Assembly (NCBI RefSeq): GCF_000020125.1
Contig: NC_010676.1
Coordinates: 186,001-250,000, forward strand
Length of the DNA stretch: 64,000 nucleotides
DNA from: Paraburkholderia phytofirmans PsJN
Lineage (GTDB): Bacteria > Pseudomonadota > Gammaproteobacteria > Burkholderiales > Burkholderiaceae
Reading direction: 5' to 3'
The notes under the pieces are model-generated. The model saw only the letters and a list, made by a program, of their open reading frames with translations, did no database searches and was not told the DNA's origin. The first letter of the stretch is position 1. Each line of letters begins with the position of its first letter. The translations under genes were made by a program, and so were the position numbers. Shown piece after piece: positions 44,445-53,272 of this stretch.

Positions 44445-45524
44445 ATGAACAGACAGGATCAACGCGCAGGCGTATCACGCCGCGACTTCATCAAGCTTGG
44501 CGCGGGCGCGGCATTTGCCGTGGCGGGCGGCGGCATGTCCGGCCTCTCGTTCGGTGCGGGGCAGACCACGCTCGCCTGCTCGTTCCGTTCATTGACCAAC
44601 CCGTATTACACGGCATTCAACAAGGGCGCGCAGAGCTTCGCGAAGAGCGTCGGCCTGCCGTATGTGCCGCTCACGACAGAGGGCAGTTCCGAGAAAGGCA
44701 TCGCGGATATCCGGGCGTTGTTGCAGAAGACCGGCGGCAATCTCGTGCTCAACGTCGACCCGAACGATTCCGCCGATGCACGCGTGATCGTCGAGGCCTG
44801 TTCGAAGGCCGGCGCGTATGTCACGACGATCTGGAACAAGCCGAAGGATTTGCACCCGTGGGATTACAACCCGAACTACGTGGCGCATCTTTCATACGAC
44901 GGCGTCGCGTACGGCGAGGAAACGGCCACGCAGCTCTTCAAGTCGATGGGTGGCAAGGGCGGCGTGGTCGCGCTCGGCGGTATCTTCAGCAACGTGCCGG
45001 CGATCGAGCGCAAGGCCGGGCTCGATGCAGCGTTGAAGAAGTTCCCAGGCATCCAGTTGCTCGATTTCCAGGTCGCCGACTGGAATTCCCAGAAGGCGTT
45101 TCCCATCATGCAGGCGTGGATGACGCGCTTCAATTCGAAGATCAAGGGCGTGTGGGCCGCGAACGACGACATGGCGCTCGGCGCGATCGAAGCTTTGCGC
45201 GCCGAAGGTCTCGCCGGTCAGATTCCGGTCACTGGCATGGACGGGACCCAGCCGGGGCTCGTCGCGATCAAGAGCGGCGAGCTGGTTGCATCGGTCGATT
45301 GGGACCCGTTCTGGCTCGGCGGCATCGGCCTCTCGATGGGGCTCCAGGCGAAGGAGAAGAAGATCGACCTGGCGACGCTGCCCAAGGACCGCCGTGAGTC
45401 GTTCTGCACCGCGACGTTCGTCACGAAGACCAACGTTCAGGACGTGATCGCGCGCGCCGCGTCTCCGAAGGCGGAATGGAACAACCTTTATGCCCGCGTT
45501 GCGGGGCCAGTGGTGTATCGATGA
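44445..45524 (+). CDS. ABC transporter substrate-binding protein with Tat-type signal
   Basis: The 359-residue binding protein has a twin-arginine signal: SRRDFIKLGAGAAFAVAGG at residues about 11-29, so it is probably exported folded. The mature fold is RbsB-like: TTLACSFRSLTNPYYTAFNKGA, then GNLVLNVDPNDSADAR, YDGVAYGEETA, IKGVWAANDDMALGAIEAL and GMDGTQPGLVAIKSG. A strong GGAGGAG lies seven bases before ATG 44445. The next gene overlaps its stop (ATGA). The cargo is unknown; the surrounding enzymes suggest a polyol, a sugar acid or a similar hydroxylated compound. Confidence 0.92.
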   Translation: MNRQDQRAGVSRRDFIKLGAGAAFAVAGGGMSGLSFGAGQTTLACSFRSLTNPYYTAFNKGAQSFAKSVGLPYVPLTTEGSSEKGIADIRALLQKTGGNLVLNVDPNDSADARVIVEACSKAGAYVTTIWNKPKDLHPWDYNPNYVAHLSYDGVAYGEETATQLFKSMGGKGGVVALGGIFSNVPAIERKAGLDAALKKFPGIQLLDFQVADWNSQKAFPIMQAWMTRFNSKIKGVWAANDDMALGAIEALRAEGLAGQIPVTGMDGTQPGLVAIKSGELVASVDWDPFWLGGIGLSMGLQAKEKKIDLATLPKDRRESFCTATFVTKTNVQDVIARAASPKAEWNNLYARVAGPVVYR

Positions 45525-46549
45525 ACAAGCTCACCGCGACTCCTTCCCGGCACGCCGTTCAGGCCGCTCGATCCCCCGCGTCCGTGCACGGCCCCGCAGC
45601 CGTGCGGGCACTGCTGCGGCGTTACTCGCCGTTGCTCGTGCTGATGGCGCTGGGCCTGTGCATCGGCGTGCTCAATCATGACTTTTTCGACCCGATGAAC
45701 CTGTCGCGGATCGCGATTGCCGCCGTGATTCCGTTGACGATCGCGCTGGGCGGCACGTTCGTGATTCAGCTCGGCAGCATCGATCTGTCGGCGGAAGGAA
45801 TTGTCGCGGTGGCGGCGATCGCCGTGTCGATGCTGGTCGAGAACTCGTACAACGACAACCACTTCGGCCTGTGGGTGCTGGCCATCGGCGTCGCGGCGGG
45901 CGTGGTGCTGGGGCTGGCCAACGGCGTGTTGCACGTGTTTCTGCGCATCCCGTCGTTCATCACCACGCTCGCGGTCGGCTTCGTGGCGACCGGGATCGGC
46001 ACGGCCGTGCTGTCGGGCAACACGATCCGCGTGAGCGACACGGCGTTGCGCGCGATTTCGATCACGCGCTACTTCGGTCTGCCGCTGTCGGTGTGGATCG
46101 GCGTGCTGGCGCTCGGGCTCGCGTGGTTCGTGCACCGCCATACGATTCTCGGCCGCCATACGCTCGCGATCGGCGGCGGTGAGGATCTGGCGCGGCTGAG
46201 CGGCGTACGGATCTCGCGCGTGCGCATAGCCGTGTTCGCGCTTGCCGGCGCGTTCTACGGCGTGGCCGGCATTCTCGCGGTCGCGCAGTATGGGCAAGGT
46301 CACGCAATGATCGCCGACGGCCAACTGTTCGTCGCGATCACCGCGATCGTGGTGGGCGGCACGTCGCTCGCGGGCGGCAACGGTGGTCCGCTCAACACGC
46401 TGATCGGCACGCTGGTGGTGGTCGTGCTCGCCAACGGCATGGTGTTGCTCGGCGTGCCGCCGTATGTGCAGCAGGGCATTCAGGGCGTGCTGATCATCGT
46501 CGCCGTGACGCTGGCGCTGAATCGCTCGCGCCGCCGTATCGTCAAGTAA
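45521..46549 (+). CDS. ABC transporter permease (CUT2 type), first of two
   Basis: A 342-residue inner-membrane permease with about ten hydrophobic segments. The family motif appears as VIQLGSIDLSAEGIVAVAAI, with Ser-Ile-Asp replacing the more usual GGIDLSVG. The coupling loop is AIGGGEDLARLSGVRISRVR, and AIVVGGTSLAGGNGG is near the end. The ATG overlaps the binding-protein stop by ATGA. A second, different permease follows the ATPase gene, so the transporter may be a heterodimer in the membrane, whereas RbsC-type systems normally use one permease twice. Confidence 0.93.
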   Translation: MNKLTATPSRHAVQAARSPASVHGPAAVRALLRRYSPLLVLMALGLCIGVLNHDFFDPMNLSRIAIAAVIPLTIALGGTFVIQLGSIDLSAEGIVAVAAIAVSMLVENSYNDNHFGLWVLAIGVAAGVVLGLANGVLHVFLRIPSFITTLAVGFVATGIGTAVLSGNTIRVSDTALRAISITRYFGLPLSVWIGVLALGLAWFVHRHTILGRHTLAIGGGEDLARLSGVRISRVRIAVFALAGAFYGVAGILAVAQYGQGHAMIADGQLFVAITAIVVGGTSLAGGNGGPLNTLIGTLVVVVLANGMVLLGVPPYVQQGIQGVLIIVAVTLALNRSRRRIVK

Positions 46550-46567
46550 CGCAACGGAGACATCACG

Positions 46568-48067
46568 ATGCTCACTCTCAGGAACGTCACCAAGCGTTTC
46601 CCCGGCGTGCTGGCGCTTAACGACGTGTCTATCGAAATCCGGCCGAACGAGATCGTCGGTCTGATCGGCGAAAACGGCGCGGGCAAATCCACGCTGATGA
46701 AACTGCTGACCGGCGGCTACCGCCAGGACTCGGGCGAGATTCTGCGCGACGGCAAACCGCTCGTCATCAAGAATCCGCGCGATGCCACCTCGGAAGGCAT
46801 TGCGATGGTCTATCAGGAGCAGTCGATCCTGCCGAATCTGACGGTGGCGGAAAATCTGTTTCTCGGCCGGGAAGAGCCGTTTCTCACGCTCGGCCGCGTC
46901 AACTGGACAAAGCTCAAGCGTGCCGCGATAGCCGAACTGGCCACCGTGCACCTCGATATCGATCCGCTGACGTTATGCGAAGACTTGACCTTCGGCCAGC
47001 GGCAGATGGTCGAACTCGCCAAGGCGCTGTCGCTCGCGAGCCATACCGACGGCATGCCGGTCATCCTGCTCGACGAGCCGACCTCGGTGCTCGAAGCAGC
47101 GGAGATCGAGATCCTGTTTCGTCTTGTGCGCGAGTTGAAGGCGCGCGCGTCGTTCGTATTCGTCTCGCACCGGCTCGACGAACTGTTGTCGCTGAGCGAC
47201 CGCGTCTATGTGATGAAGGACGGCAAGGTGGTCGCCGGCATGGCGTCGGCGGATGCATCGGTCGGACAACTGCACGAACTGATGGTCGGCCGCACGATGG
47301 ACGGCCAGTACTATCGCGAGAACTTGCAGAAGCCATGCCGCGGCGAAGTCGCGCTGTCGGTGCGCAACGCGTCGCTCGGCCATACGCTGAAGGGCGTGTC
47401 GTTCGACGTGCATTGCGGTGAGGTGTTCGGCGTGGCCGGCGTGGTCGGTTCGGGGCGCGAGGAGTTGTGCCGCGTGATTGCCGGGTTGGAATCGCTCGAC
47501 GCGGGCGAGGTGCTGGTCGGCGAAACGCGCTTGCGTGCGCAGGCCACGCATGCGGTTTCGCTCGGCATCGGCTACGTGCCGCGCGAACGCAAGGTCGAGG
47601 GACTCGTCACGCAGATGAGCGTAGCCGAGAATCTGACGCTGCCGCGCCTAGCCGCAGTGAGCCGCAGCGGCGTGGTCAACAAGCGCAGCGAGCGCGCGGT
47701 CGCCAATGAATGGATCGAGCGTTTGCACATCAAGACGCCCGGCCCCTCTGCGTCGTGCCGCAATCTGTCGGGCGGCAATCAGCAGAAGGTCGTGCTGGCG
47801 AAGTGGCGCTTTGCGGGCAGCCGCATTCTCGTGCTGGATCATCCGACTCGCGGCCTCGACGTGGGTGCGAAAGAAGAGGTCTATCAACTGATTCGCGAAC
47901 TGACGGCGGAAGGCGTGGCGGTCGTGCTGACGGGCGACACGCTCGAAGAAATTCTTGGCCTGAGTCATCGCGTGATGGTGATGCGCGACGGACGCGCGCA
48001 GAAGATTCTCGCGTGCGAAGTCGGCCACAAGCCGTCGCAGATCGACGTCGTCGAACACATGGTGTGA
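46568..48067 (+). CDS. ABC transporter tandem ATPase with degenerate second site
   Basis: The 499-residue protein has two fused nucleotide-binding domains. Site 1 residues are intact: [35 protein letters not shown] and VSHRLDE. The second domain has the usual missing P-loop (GVVGSGREEL) and [14 protein letters not shown], but its Walker B reads LVLDHPTRGLDVGAK. The catalytic Glu is thus replaced by His, and the switch segment is TGDTLEE. The two other ATPases of this type in the window keep DEPT at this place. One ATP site is therefore expected to be inactive or structural. It works with the two permeases flanking it. Confidence 0.93.
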   Translation: MLTLRNVTKRFPGVLALNDVSIEIRPNEIVGLIGENGAGKSTLMKLLTGGYRQDSGEILRDGKPLVIKNPRDATSEGIAMVYQEQSILPNLTVAENLFLGREEPFLTLGRVNWTKLKRAAIAELATVHLDIDPLTLCEDLTFGQRQMVELAKALSLASHTDGMPVILLDEPTSVLEAAEIEILFRLVRELKARASFVFVSHRLDELLSLSDRVYVMKDGKVVAGMASADASVGQLHELMVGRTMDGQYYRENLQKPCRGEVALSVRNASLGHTLKGVSFDVHCGEVFGVAGVVGSGREELCRVIAGLESLDAGEVLVGETRLRAQATHAVSLGIGYVPRERKVEGLVTQMSVAENLTLPRLAAVSRSGVVNKRSERAVANEWIERLHIKTPGPSASCRNLSGGNQQKVVLAKWRFAGSRILVLDHPTRGLDVGAKEEVYQLIRELTAEGVAVVLTGDTLEEILGLSHRVMVMRDGRAQKILACEVGHKPSQIDVVEHMV

Positions 48068-48074
48068 GGGCAAC

Positions 48075-49034
48075 ATGGCACAAATGAATGCATCACTGAA
48101 AGCACGTCTCGGCGACAACGCGCCGTTCATCGCGCTCATCGCGCTGTATCTGCTGATCGAGATCGCGCAGCCCACGTTCCTCGCGCCGTCGACGCAGCTC
48201 GGCCTGCTTGCTGACAGCTCGACGCTGTTCATCATGGCGGCCGGCACGACCTTTGTCGTGCTGCTGGGCAGTATCGATCTGTCGTTGCAGGCGGTGGCTT
48301 CGCTTTCCAGTGTGATCGTGGCGATGTTGTTGCCGCGTTACGGTGCGTGGGCCGCGGTGGTGGCGCTAGCGGCGTCGTTCGGGATTGGACTGCTGAGCGG
48401 CGTGATTCAAACCGTGCTGCGCATTCCGTCGTTCATCGCGACGCTGGCGGTCGGCGGGATCGCGTCGGCCGCTGCGCTGACACTGTCGGGGACGCGCTCG
48501 ATCGGCATCAGCGACGAGATGCGCAACGCGTCGCTCGGCTGGACCACGGGCTCTTCGTTCGGCATGCCGCATGAAATCATGCTCGCGCTGGTGGTCTTCC
48601 TGCTGTGCGTGTTCCTGCATCGTTCGACGGTGTTCGGGCGGCACGTCGACGCGATCGGCGCGGGTGAACCGGCCGCGATTGCATCGGGCGTGCGTGTGCC
48701 GGTGACGCGCTGCCTCGTATTCGCGACGTCGTCGCTGTTTGCCGGGCTCGCGGGCGTCATCATGGCGGGGCGGTTGGGTAGCGGATCGCCGACGCTCGCC
48801 GACCAGTTCCTGTTGCCCGCTATTGCCGCGGTGATCGTCGGCGGGACTGCGTTGACGGGCGGCGCGGGCGGCGTCGGCCGGACACTGATTGGCGCGCTGC
48901 TGGTGTCGGTCGCGCGGGTCGGTATGACGTTTGTCGGGATCAGTGTGTTTGCGCAGCAGATCGTGTTCGGCGTGATTCTGATCGTCGCGGTGACGGTGGC
49001 GTTCGATCGCTCGAAAGTGTTGATCATCAAGTGA
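48075..49034 (+). CDS. ABC transporter permease (CUT2 type), second of two
   Basis: A 319-residue membrane permease, clearly different from the first one. It has VVLLGSIDLSLQAVASLSSVI, matching the LGSIDLS form seen in its partner, then LRIPSFIATLAVGGIASA, the coupling loop AIGAGEPAAIASGVRVP and VIVGGTALTGGAGG. The start lies 7 bases after the ATPase stop. The shared LGSIDLS variant in both permeases suggests co-evolution in one heteromeric channel. The ETF genes begin 53 bases downstream. Confidence 0.93.
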   Translation: MAQMNASLKARLGDNAPFIALIALYLLIEIAQPTFLAPSTQLGLLADSSTLFIMAAGTTFVVLLGSIDLSLQAVASLSSVIVAMLLPRYGAWAAVVALAASFGIGLLSGVIQTVLRIPSFIATLAVGGIASAAALTLSGTRSIGISDEMRNASLGWTTGSSFGMPHEIMLALVVFLLCVFLHRSTVFGRHVDAIGAGEPAAIASGVRVPVTRCLVFATSSLFAGLAGVIMAGRLGSGSPTLADQFLLPAIAAVIVGGTALTGGAGGVGRTLIGALLVSVARVGMTFVGISVFAQQIVFGVILIVAVTVAFDRSKVLIIK

Positions 49035-49087
49035 GCGCTGAAGGCATTCGATGTGGAAGTCTTTGGACTGTGATGGAGTGGGTTTAG

Positions 49088-49837
49088 ATGAAAGTTCTGG
49101 TAGCGGTTAAGCGAGTGGTGGATTACAACGTGAAGGTTCGAGTCAAGTCGGACGGCACGGGCGTCGACATCGCGAACGTGAAAATGTCGATGAATCCGTT
49201 CGATGAAATCGCGGTTGAAGAGGCCGTGCGTCTGAAGGAAGCGGGCGTGGCGACGGAAGTGATCGCCGTGTCGGCGGGTGTCACGCAGTCGCAGGAAACG
49301 CTGCGTACGGCACTGGCCATCGGTGCCGATCGCGCGATCCTGATCGAGTCTTCGCAAGAACTGCAGCCGCTGGCGGTGGCCAAGCTGCTGAAGGCACTGG
49401 TCGACAAGGAACAGCCTTCGCTTGTCATTCTCGGCAAGCAGGCTATCGACGACGATTCGAACCAGACTGGTCAGATGCTCGCTGCGCTGGCTGGTCTGCC
49501 GCAAGCGACGTTCGCATCGAAGGTTGTCGTCGCTGACGGCAAGGCAACCGTTTCGCGTGAAGTGGACGGTGGCGCGGAAACGCTGTCTTTAAAGCTGCCC
49601 GCCGTCGTCACGACCGACCTGCGCCTGAACGAGCCGCGCTATGTCACGCTGCCGAACATCATGAAGGCGAAGAAGAAGCCGCTGGAAGTCCTCAAGCCTG
49701 AAGATCTGGGCGTTGATGTCACGCCGCGCCTGACAACGCTGAAGGTCGTCGAGCCGCCCAAGCGCTCCGCCGGTGTGAAGGTGCCGGATGTGAAGACGCT
49801 GGTCGAGAAGCTAAAGACCGAAGCCAAGGTGCTGTGA
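49088..49837 (+). CDS. etfB: Electron transfer flavoprotein beta subunit
   Basis: This 249-residue protein is the AMP-binding small subunit of ETF, which takes electrons from acyl-CoA dehydrogenases and passes them to ETF-ubiquinone oxidoreductase. It begins [20 protein letters not shown], and has [27 protein letters not shown] and the ETF beta signature [26 protein letters not shown]. Length is normal. It is followed after 14 bases by etfA. The position directly after the importer and within the block containing acyl-CoA dehydrogenase suggests joint function, although this ETF may serve the whole cell. Confidence 0.97.
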   Translation: MKVLVAVKRVVDYNVKVRVKSDGTGVDIANVKMSMNPFDEIAVEEAVRLKEAGVATEVIAVSAGVTQSQETLRTALAIGADRAILIESSQELQPLAVAKLLKALVDKEQPSLVILGKQAIDDDSNQTGQMLAALAGLPQATFASKVVVADGKATVSREVDGGAETLSLKLPAVVTTDLRLNEPRYVTLPNIMKAKKKPLEVLKPEDLGVDVTPRLTTLKVVEPPKRSAGVKVPDVKTLVEKLKTEAKVL

Positions 49838-49851
49838 GGGAGACAGAGCAA

Positions 49852-50784
49852 ATGACGAATCTTGTAATAGCAGAACACGACAACGCGTCGATCAAGGCCG
49901 CGACGCTGAACACGGTTGCCGCCGCGCAGAAGATTGGCGGCGATATTCACGTGCTGGTGGCGGGTCACAACGCGCAAGCCGCGGCGGATGCGGCAGCAAA
50001 GATTGCAGGCGTTAGCAAAGTGCTGCTGGCCGACGCGCCGCAACTCGAAGCAGGCCTCGCGGAAAACGTCGAAGCAACGGTGCTGAATATCGCGAAGGAT
50101 TACACGCATATCCTCGCGCCGGCGACGGCTTACGGCAAGAACATCACGCCGCGTATCGCAGCGAAGCTCGACGTTGCGCAGATCAGCGATATCACGGCAG
50201 TGGATTCGGCTGATACCTTTGAACGTCCGATCTACGCCGGCAACGCAATCGCAACGGTGCAGTCGGCTGATCCGATCAAGGTCATCACGGTTCGCACGAC
50301 CGGTTTCGATGCAGTCGCAGCCGAAGGCGGCAGCGCGACGGTCGAGAAAATCGAAGCGGCAGCGGACAGCGGCATCTCGTCATTCGTGAGCCGCGAAGTG
50401 ACGAAGCTGGACCGTCCGGAACTGACCTCAGCGAAGGTGATCGTCTCGGGTGGCCGCGGTCTCGGCAACGGCGAGAACTACACCAAGGTTCTCGAACCGC
50501 TGGCGGACAAACTGAACGCCGCGCTCGGCGCTTCGCGTGCCGCAGTCGACGCAGGCTTCGTACCGAACGACTATCAAGTGGGCCAGACCGGCAAGATCGT
50601 CGCACCGCAGCTGTATATCGCAGTCGGCATCTCGGGCGCGATCCAGCATCTGGCCGGCATGAAAGACAGCAAGGTGATCGTCGCGATTAATAAAGACGAA
50701 GAAGCGCCGATTTTCAGCGTCGCCGATTACGGCCTCGTCGGCGATCTTTTCGACGCGGTCCCGGACCTGACCACGTCGGTCTAA
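49852..50784 (+). CDS. etfA: Electron transfer flavoprotein alpha subunit
   Basis: This 310-residue FAD-binding large subunit of ETF begins [20 protein letters not shown]. The conserved FAD domain is in the C-terminal third: [12 protein letters not shown], then [33 protein letters not shown] and [26 protein letters not shown] lies ten bases before ATG 49852. It forms a heterodimer with EtfB. The following gene, an aldo/keto reductase, begins 155 bases later and likely has its own promoter. Confidence 0.97.
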   Translation: MTNLVIAEHDNASIKAATLNTVAAAQKIGGDIHVLVAGHNAQAAADAAAKIAGVSKVLLADAPQLEAGLAENVEATVLNIAKDYTHILAPATAYGKNITPRIAAKLDVAQISDITAVDSADTFERPIYAGNAIATVQSADPIKVITVRTTGFDAVAAEGGSATVEKIEAAADSGISSFVSREVTKLDRPELTSAKVIVSGGRGLGNGENYTKVLEPLADKLNAALGASRAAVDAGFVPNDYQVGQTGKIVAPQLYIAVGISGAIQHLAGMKDSKVIVAINKDEEAPIFSVADYGLVGDLFDAVPDLTTSV

Positions 50785-50939
50785 AGCATTTCACACCCTG
50801 AGATCAGGCCGCGCAAAATCTAGATCGTCACCGTCGGCGTCGTCCTGGCTGCGACGCCACATACGCTGGCGTTAAACTATTGGCATGACAAATCAAAGTG
50901 GGCGGAACGAACCGCTCAACACCCTGACAGGAGACAAAG

Positions 50940-51956
50940 ATGGATCCGGTGGCAAAGCGTAAATGGCCGCGTTCGGGACTCGAAACGACGCTGATGGGTT
51001 TCGGCGCTGCACCGATCGGCAATATCTTCAGGCCGATCAGCGAAGAGGATTCGGCGGCGCTTATCAAAGCCGCGTGGGACGCGGGGGTGCGTTACTTCGA
51101 CACCGCGCCCATGTACGGCCACGGTTTGAGCGAAGCGCGCTGCGGGCAGGCTCTGCGCTGGTATCCGCGCGACCAGTTCGTGCTGTCGACCAAAGTGGGG
51201 CGTTTGCTCAAGCCGCGCAAGCGCGCTGAAATCAACTTCACACCGTGGGTCGACGGGCTGCCGTTCGACATGCGTTTCGACTACAGCTACGACGGCGTGA
51301 TGCGTTCGATCGAGGACAGCCTGCAGCGCATGGCGCTGGAGCATATCGATATCGCCTTGATTCACGACATCGACCTGTTCACGCATGGCGATGGCCAGCC
51401 GCAGGTGTTCGAGGCCGCCATGAACGGCGCGGCTAAGGCGCTGCTCAAGCTGCGCGACGAGGGTGTCGTCAAGGCCGTGGGTGTGGGCGTGAACGAGTGG
51501 CAGGTCGCGCATGAAGCGATCCGGCGCAGCGACTTTGACTGCCTGTTGCTGGCCGGCCGCTACACATTGCTGGAGCAGGACGCGCTCGACGGCTTCCTGC
51601 CGCTGTGCGAGGAGCGTCAGGTGTCGGTGGTTCTCGGCGGCGGTTACAACAGCGGCATTCTCGCCACGGGCGCCGTGCCCGGCGCAAAATACAACTATGC
51701 GCCCGCGCCGGAAGCAATTCTGGAACGTGTGCGCAAGATCGAGCAGGTGTGCCGCGACTTCTCGGTGCCGCTCAAAGCCGCCTCCCTGCAATTCGTGCTC
51801 GGTCACCCGGCTATTCCGACGAATATCCCTGGCGTGCGCAGCGTCGCGCAACTTGAAGACAACCTGCAAACTTTCCGGGCCGACATTCCGGCGGAATTCT
51901 GGGCCGAATTGAAGCGCCGCGGACTGATTCGCGAGGACTCGCCGACGCCTCGCTAG
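50940..51956 (+). CDS. Aldo/keto reductase, L-fucose (D-threo-aldose) 1-dehydrogenase type
   Basis: This 338-residue (beta/alpha)8 oxidoreductase has the tetrad Asp54, Tyr59 (YFDTAPMYGHG), Lys85 (LSTKVGRLL) and His142 (IALIHDIDLF). The segment RYFDTAPMYGHGLSEARCGQAL and the long insert around PWVDGLPFDMRFDYSYDG are typical of D-threo-aldose 1-dehydrogenases that oxidise L-fucose or D-arabinose to the lactone. AGGAG lies before ATG 50940. This would supply fuconolactone and then fuconate for the dehydratase encoded near 32 kb, though the genes are 18 kb apart and a lactonase gene was not seen. A strong hairpin ends the gene. Confidence 0.88.
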   Translation: MDPVAKRKWPRSGLETTLMGFGAAPIGNIFRPISEEDSAALIKAAWDAGVRYFDTAPMYGHGLSEARCGQALRWYPRDQFVLSTKVGRLLKPRKRAEINFTPWVDGLPFDMRFDYSYDGVMRSIEDSLQRMALEHIDIALIHDIDLFTHGDGQPQVFEAAMNGAAKALLKLRDEGVVKAVGVGVNEWQVAHEAIRRSDFDCLLLAGRYTLLEQDALDGFLPLCEERQVSVVLGGGYNSGILATGAVPGAKYNYAPAPEAILERVRKIEQVCRDFSVPLKAASLQFVLGHPAIPTNIPGVRSVAQLEDNLQTFRADIPAEFWAELKRRGLIREDSPTPR

Positions 51957-51991
51957 ACAGTCTTTCTCGCCCATCACCGGGCAGCCATGGA

Positions 51992-52022
51992 CGACACGGC
52001 AGGCTATCGGCCTGCCGTGTCG
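51992..52022. terminator. Bidirectional terminator hairpin between convergent genes
   Basis: CGACACGGCAGGC and GCCTGCCGTGTCG pair perfectly over 13 positions around a TATCG loop. The hairpin lies 36 bases after the aldo/keto reductase stop and 32 bases before the end of the convergent gene, and it works on both strands. No long T run is present. Confidence 0.65.
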
Positions 52023-52053
52023 CCGGCATTGAAAGCACGCATCGACAACACCG

Positions 52054-53127
52054 CTACACGCTGCCGTTTTCAACGACGCGGCCTTCCGCACGCCAGCGCA
52101 GCATGCCGCCGGGAAGGTTGGCCACCCGTTCGAATCCGGCCTGGCGCAGCATGACCGTGGCTTGTGCCGAGCGTCCGCCGGCCCGGCAAACCGTCACAAT
52201 CGGACGGTCCTTCGTAAGTTCCGCGGTACGCCCGGCCAGTTCGCCCAATGAAATGAGCCTGGCTGCGGGAATGCGTCCCAACGGTCCGTTGAATTCTTCA
52301 GGTTCCCGCACATCGACGATTTCGACCGCGCGCAGATTTTCCTCGAGCCACTGCGCGTTGATTTCCCAAATGCCCGCAAAGCTGCAGGTCAGCGGCGCCC
52401 AATCGGGCTCGGTCATCTGCGTGGGGACGCTCGCCGCCAGTCCGCATTTCAGATTCGCGGGCACCGCTACGTCGATCTGCTTCGGATGCGGCAGGTGCAG
52501 GTTCGTCATGTATCCGGTGAAATCCTCTTCACACAGCTCACCGCCAAGGCGCGGATTGAAGCGCCGCTCCTCGCCCACGCTCGTCACCGTCAGGCCGCGA
52601 TAGTCGTGAGCCGGGTAGAGCAGGCACGCGGTGGGCAGCGTGAAAATCTGGCCATGCACGGCGCGAAACATGGTGTGCGCGTCGCCGCGCTGGAAATCCG
52701 TGCGGCCCGTGCCTCGGATCAACAGGCAATCGCCGGTGAACGCCATGGTCTCGTTGTCGAGTACGAGCGTGATGCATCCATCGGTATGACCCGGTGTCGC
52801 GCGTACCGTCAGATATCTCGTGCCGAACTCGACTTTGTCGCCGTGGCTCAGATAGCGGTCCGCGCCTTCGGCGCCGCTTGCAGCCGATATCGCAATGCGG
52901 CTGCCTATGCGGCGATTCAGCATCCATGCACCGGTCACGTGATCGGCATGGACGTGGGTGTCGATCGTATAAAGCAGATGCAAGCCGAGTTCTTCGATCA
53001 GGGCGGCGTCCCGGCGCACCTGTTCGAATACCGGATCGATCAGTACCGCCTCTCGCGTCGTGCTATCGGCAAGAAGATAGGTGTAGGTCGACGATTGCTG
53101 ATCGAATAGCTGCCGGAAGATCAACAC
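52054..53127 (-). CDS. Persulfide dioxygenase-rhodanese fusion protein
   Basis: The 357-residue protein joins an ETHE1-type metallo-beta-lactamase domain (residues 1-235) to a rhodanese domain (260-350). THVHADH (His58, His60, Asp62, His63) and TPGHTDGC, TGDCLLIRG and the PAHDYRG loop form the mononuclear iron site. The rhodanese active-site loop is VTVCRAGGRSAQ with Cys314. It should oxidise glutathione persulfide to sulfite and move sulfane sulfur between thiols, in sulfide detoxification. A fusion of this kind from Burkholderia phytofirmans has been characterised. The start is GTG 53127, with GGAG seven bases before it. The peroxiredoxin gene is upstream on the same strand. Confidence 0.93.
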   Translation of the reverse strand: MLIFRQLFDQQSSTYTYLLADSTTREAVLIDPVFEQVRRDAALIEELGLHLLYTIDTHVHADHVTGAWMLNRRIGSRIAISAASGAEGADRYLSHGDKVEFGTRYLTVRATPGHTDGCITLVLDNETMAFTGDCLLIRGTGRTDFQRGDAHTMFRAVHGQIFTLPTACLLYPAHDYRGLTVTSVGEERRFNPRLGGELCEEDFTGYMTNLHLPHPKQIDVAVPANLKCGLAASVPTQMTEPDWAPLTCSFAGIWEINAQWLEENLRAVEIVDVREPEEFNGPLGRIPAARLISLGELAGRTAELTKDRPIVTVCRAGGRSAQATVMLRQAGFERVANLPGGMLRWRAEGRVVENGSV

Positions 53128-53272
53128 GATTTCGCTCCGTGGCCCGCTTCTGCGAGCGCTTGAAGATGGTGGCTCATGCGGTGCCGCCGATTACCCTACA
53201 GGCAGTCCAATCGAGCGCTGCCCCGTTCAGAGGTCCGGGCGCACGAATGCACCCGGACTCGCTTCGCGCGCG

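Noticed and set aside
41005..48244. Long reverse-strand frames (His/Arg/Asp-rich) opposite the dehydrogenase, GMC and transporter genes
   Set aside because: They are antisense shadows caused by GC-rich third positions. The forward genes have complete family signatures.
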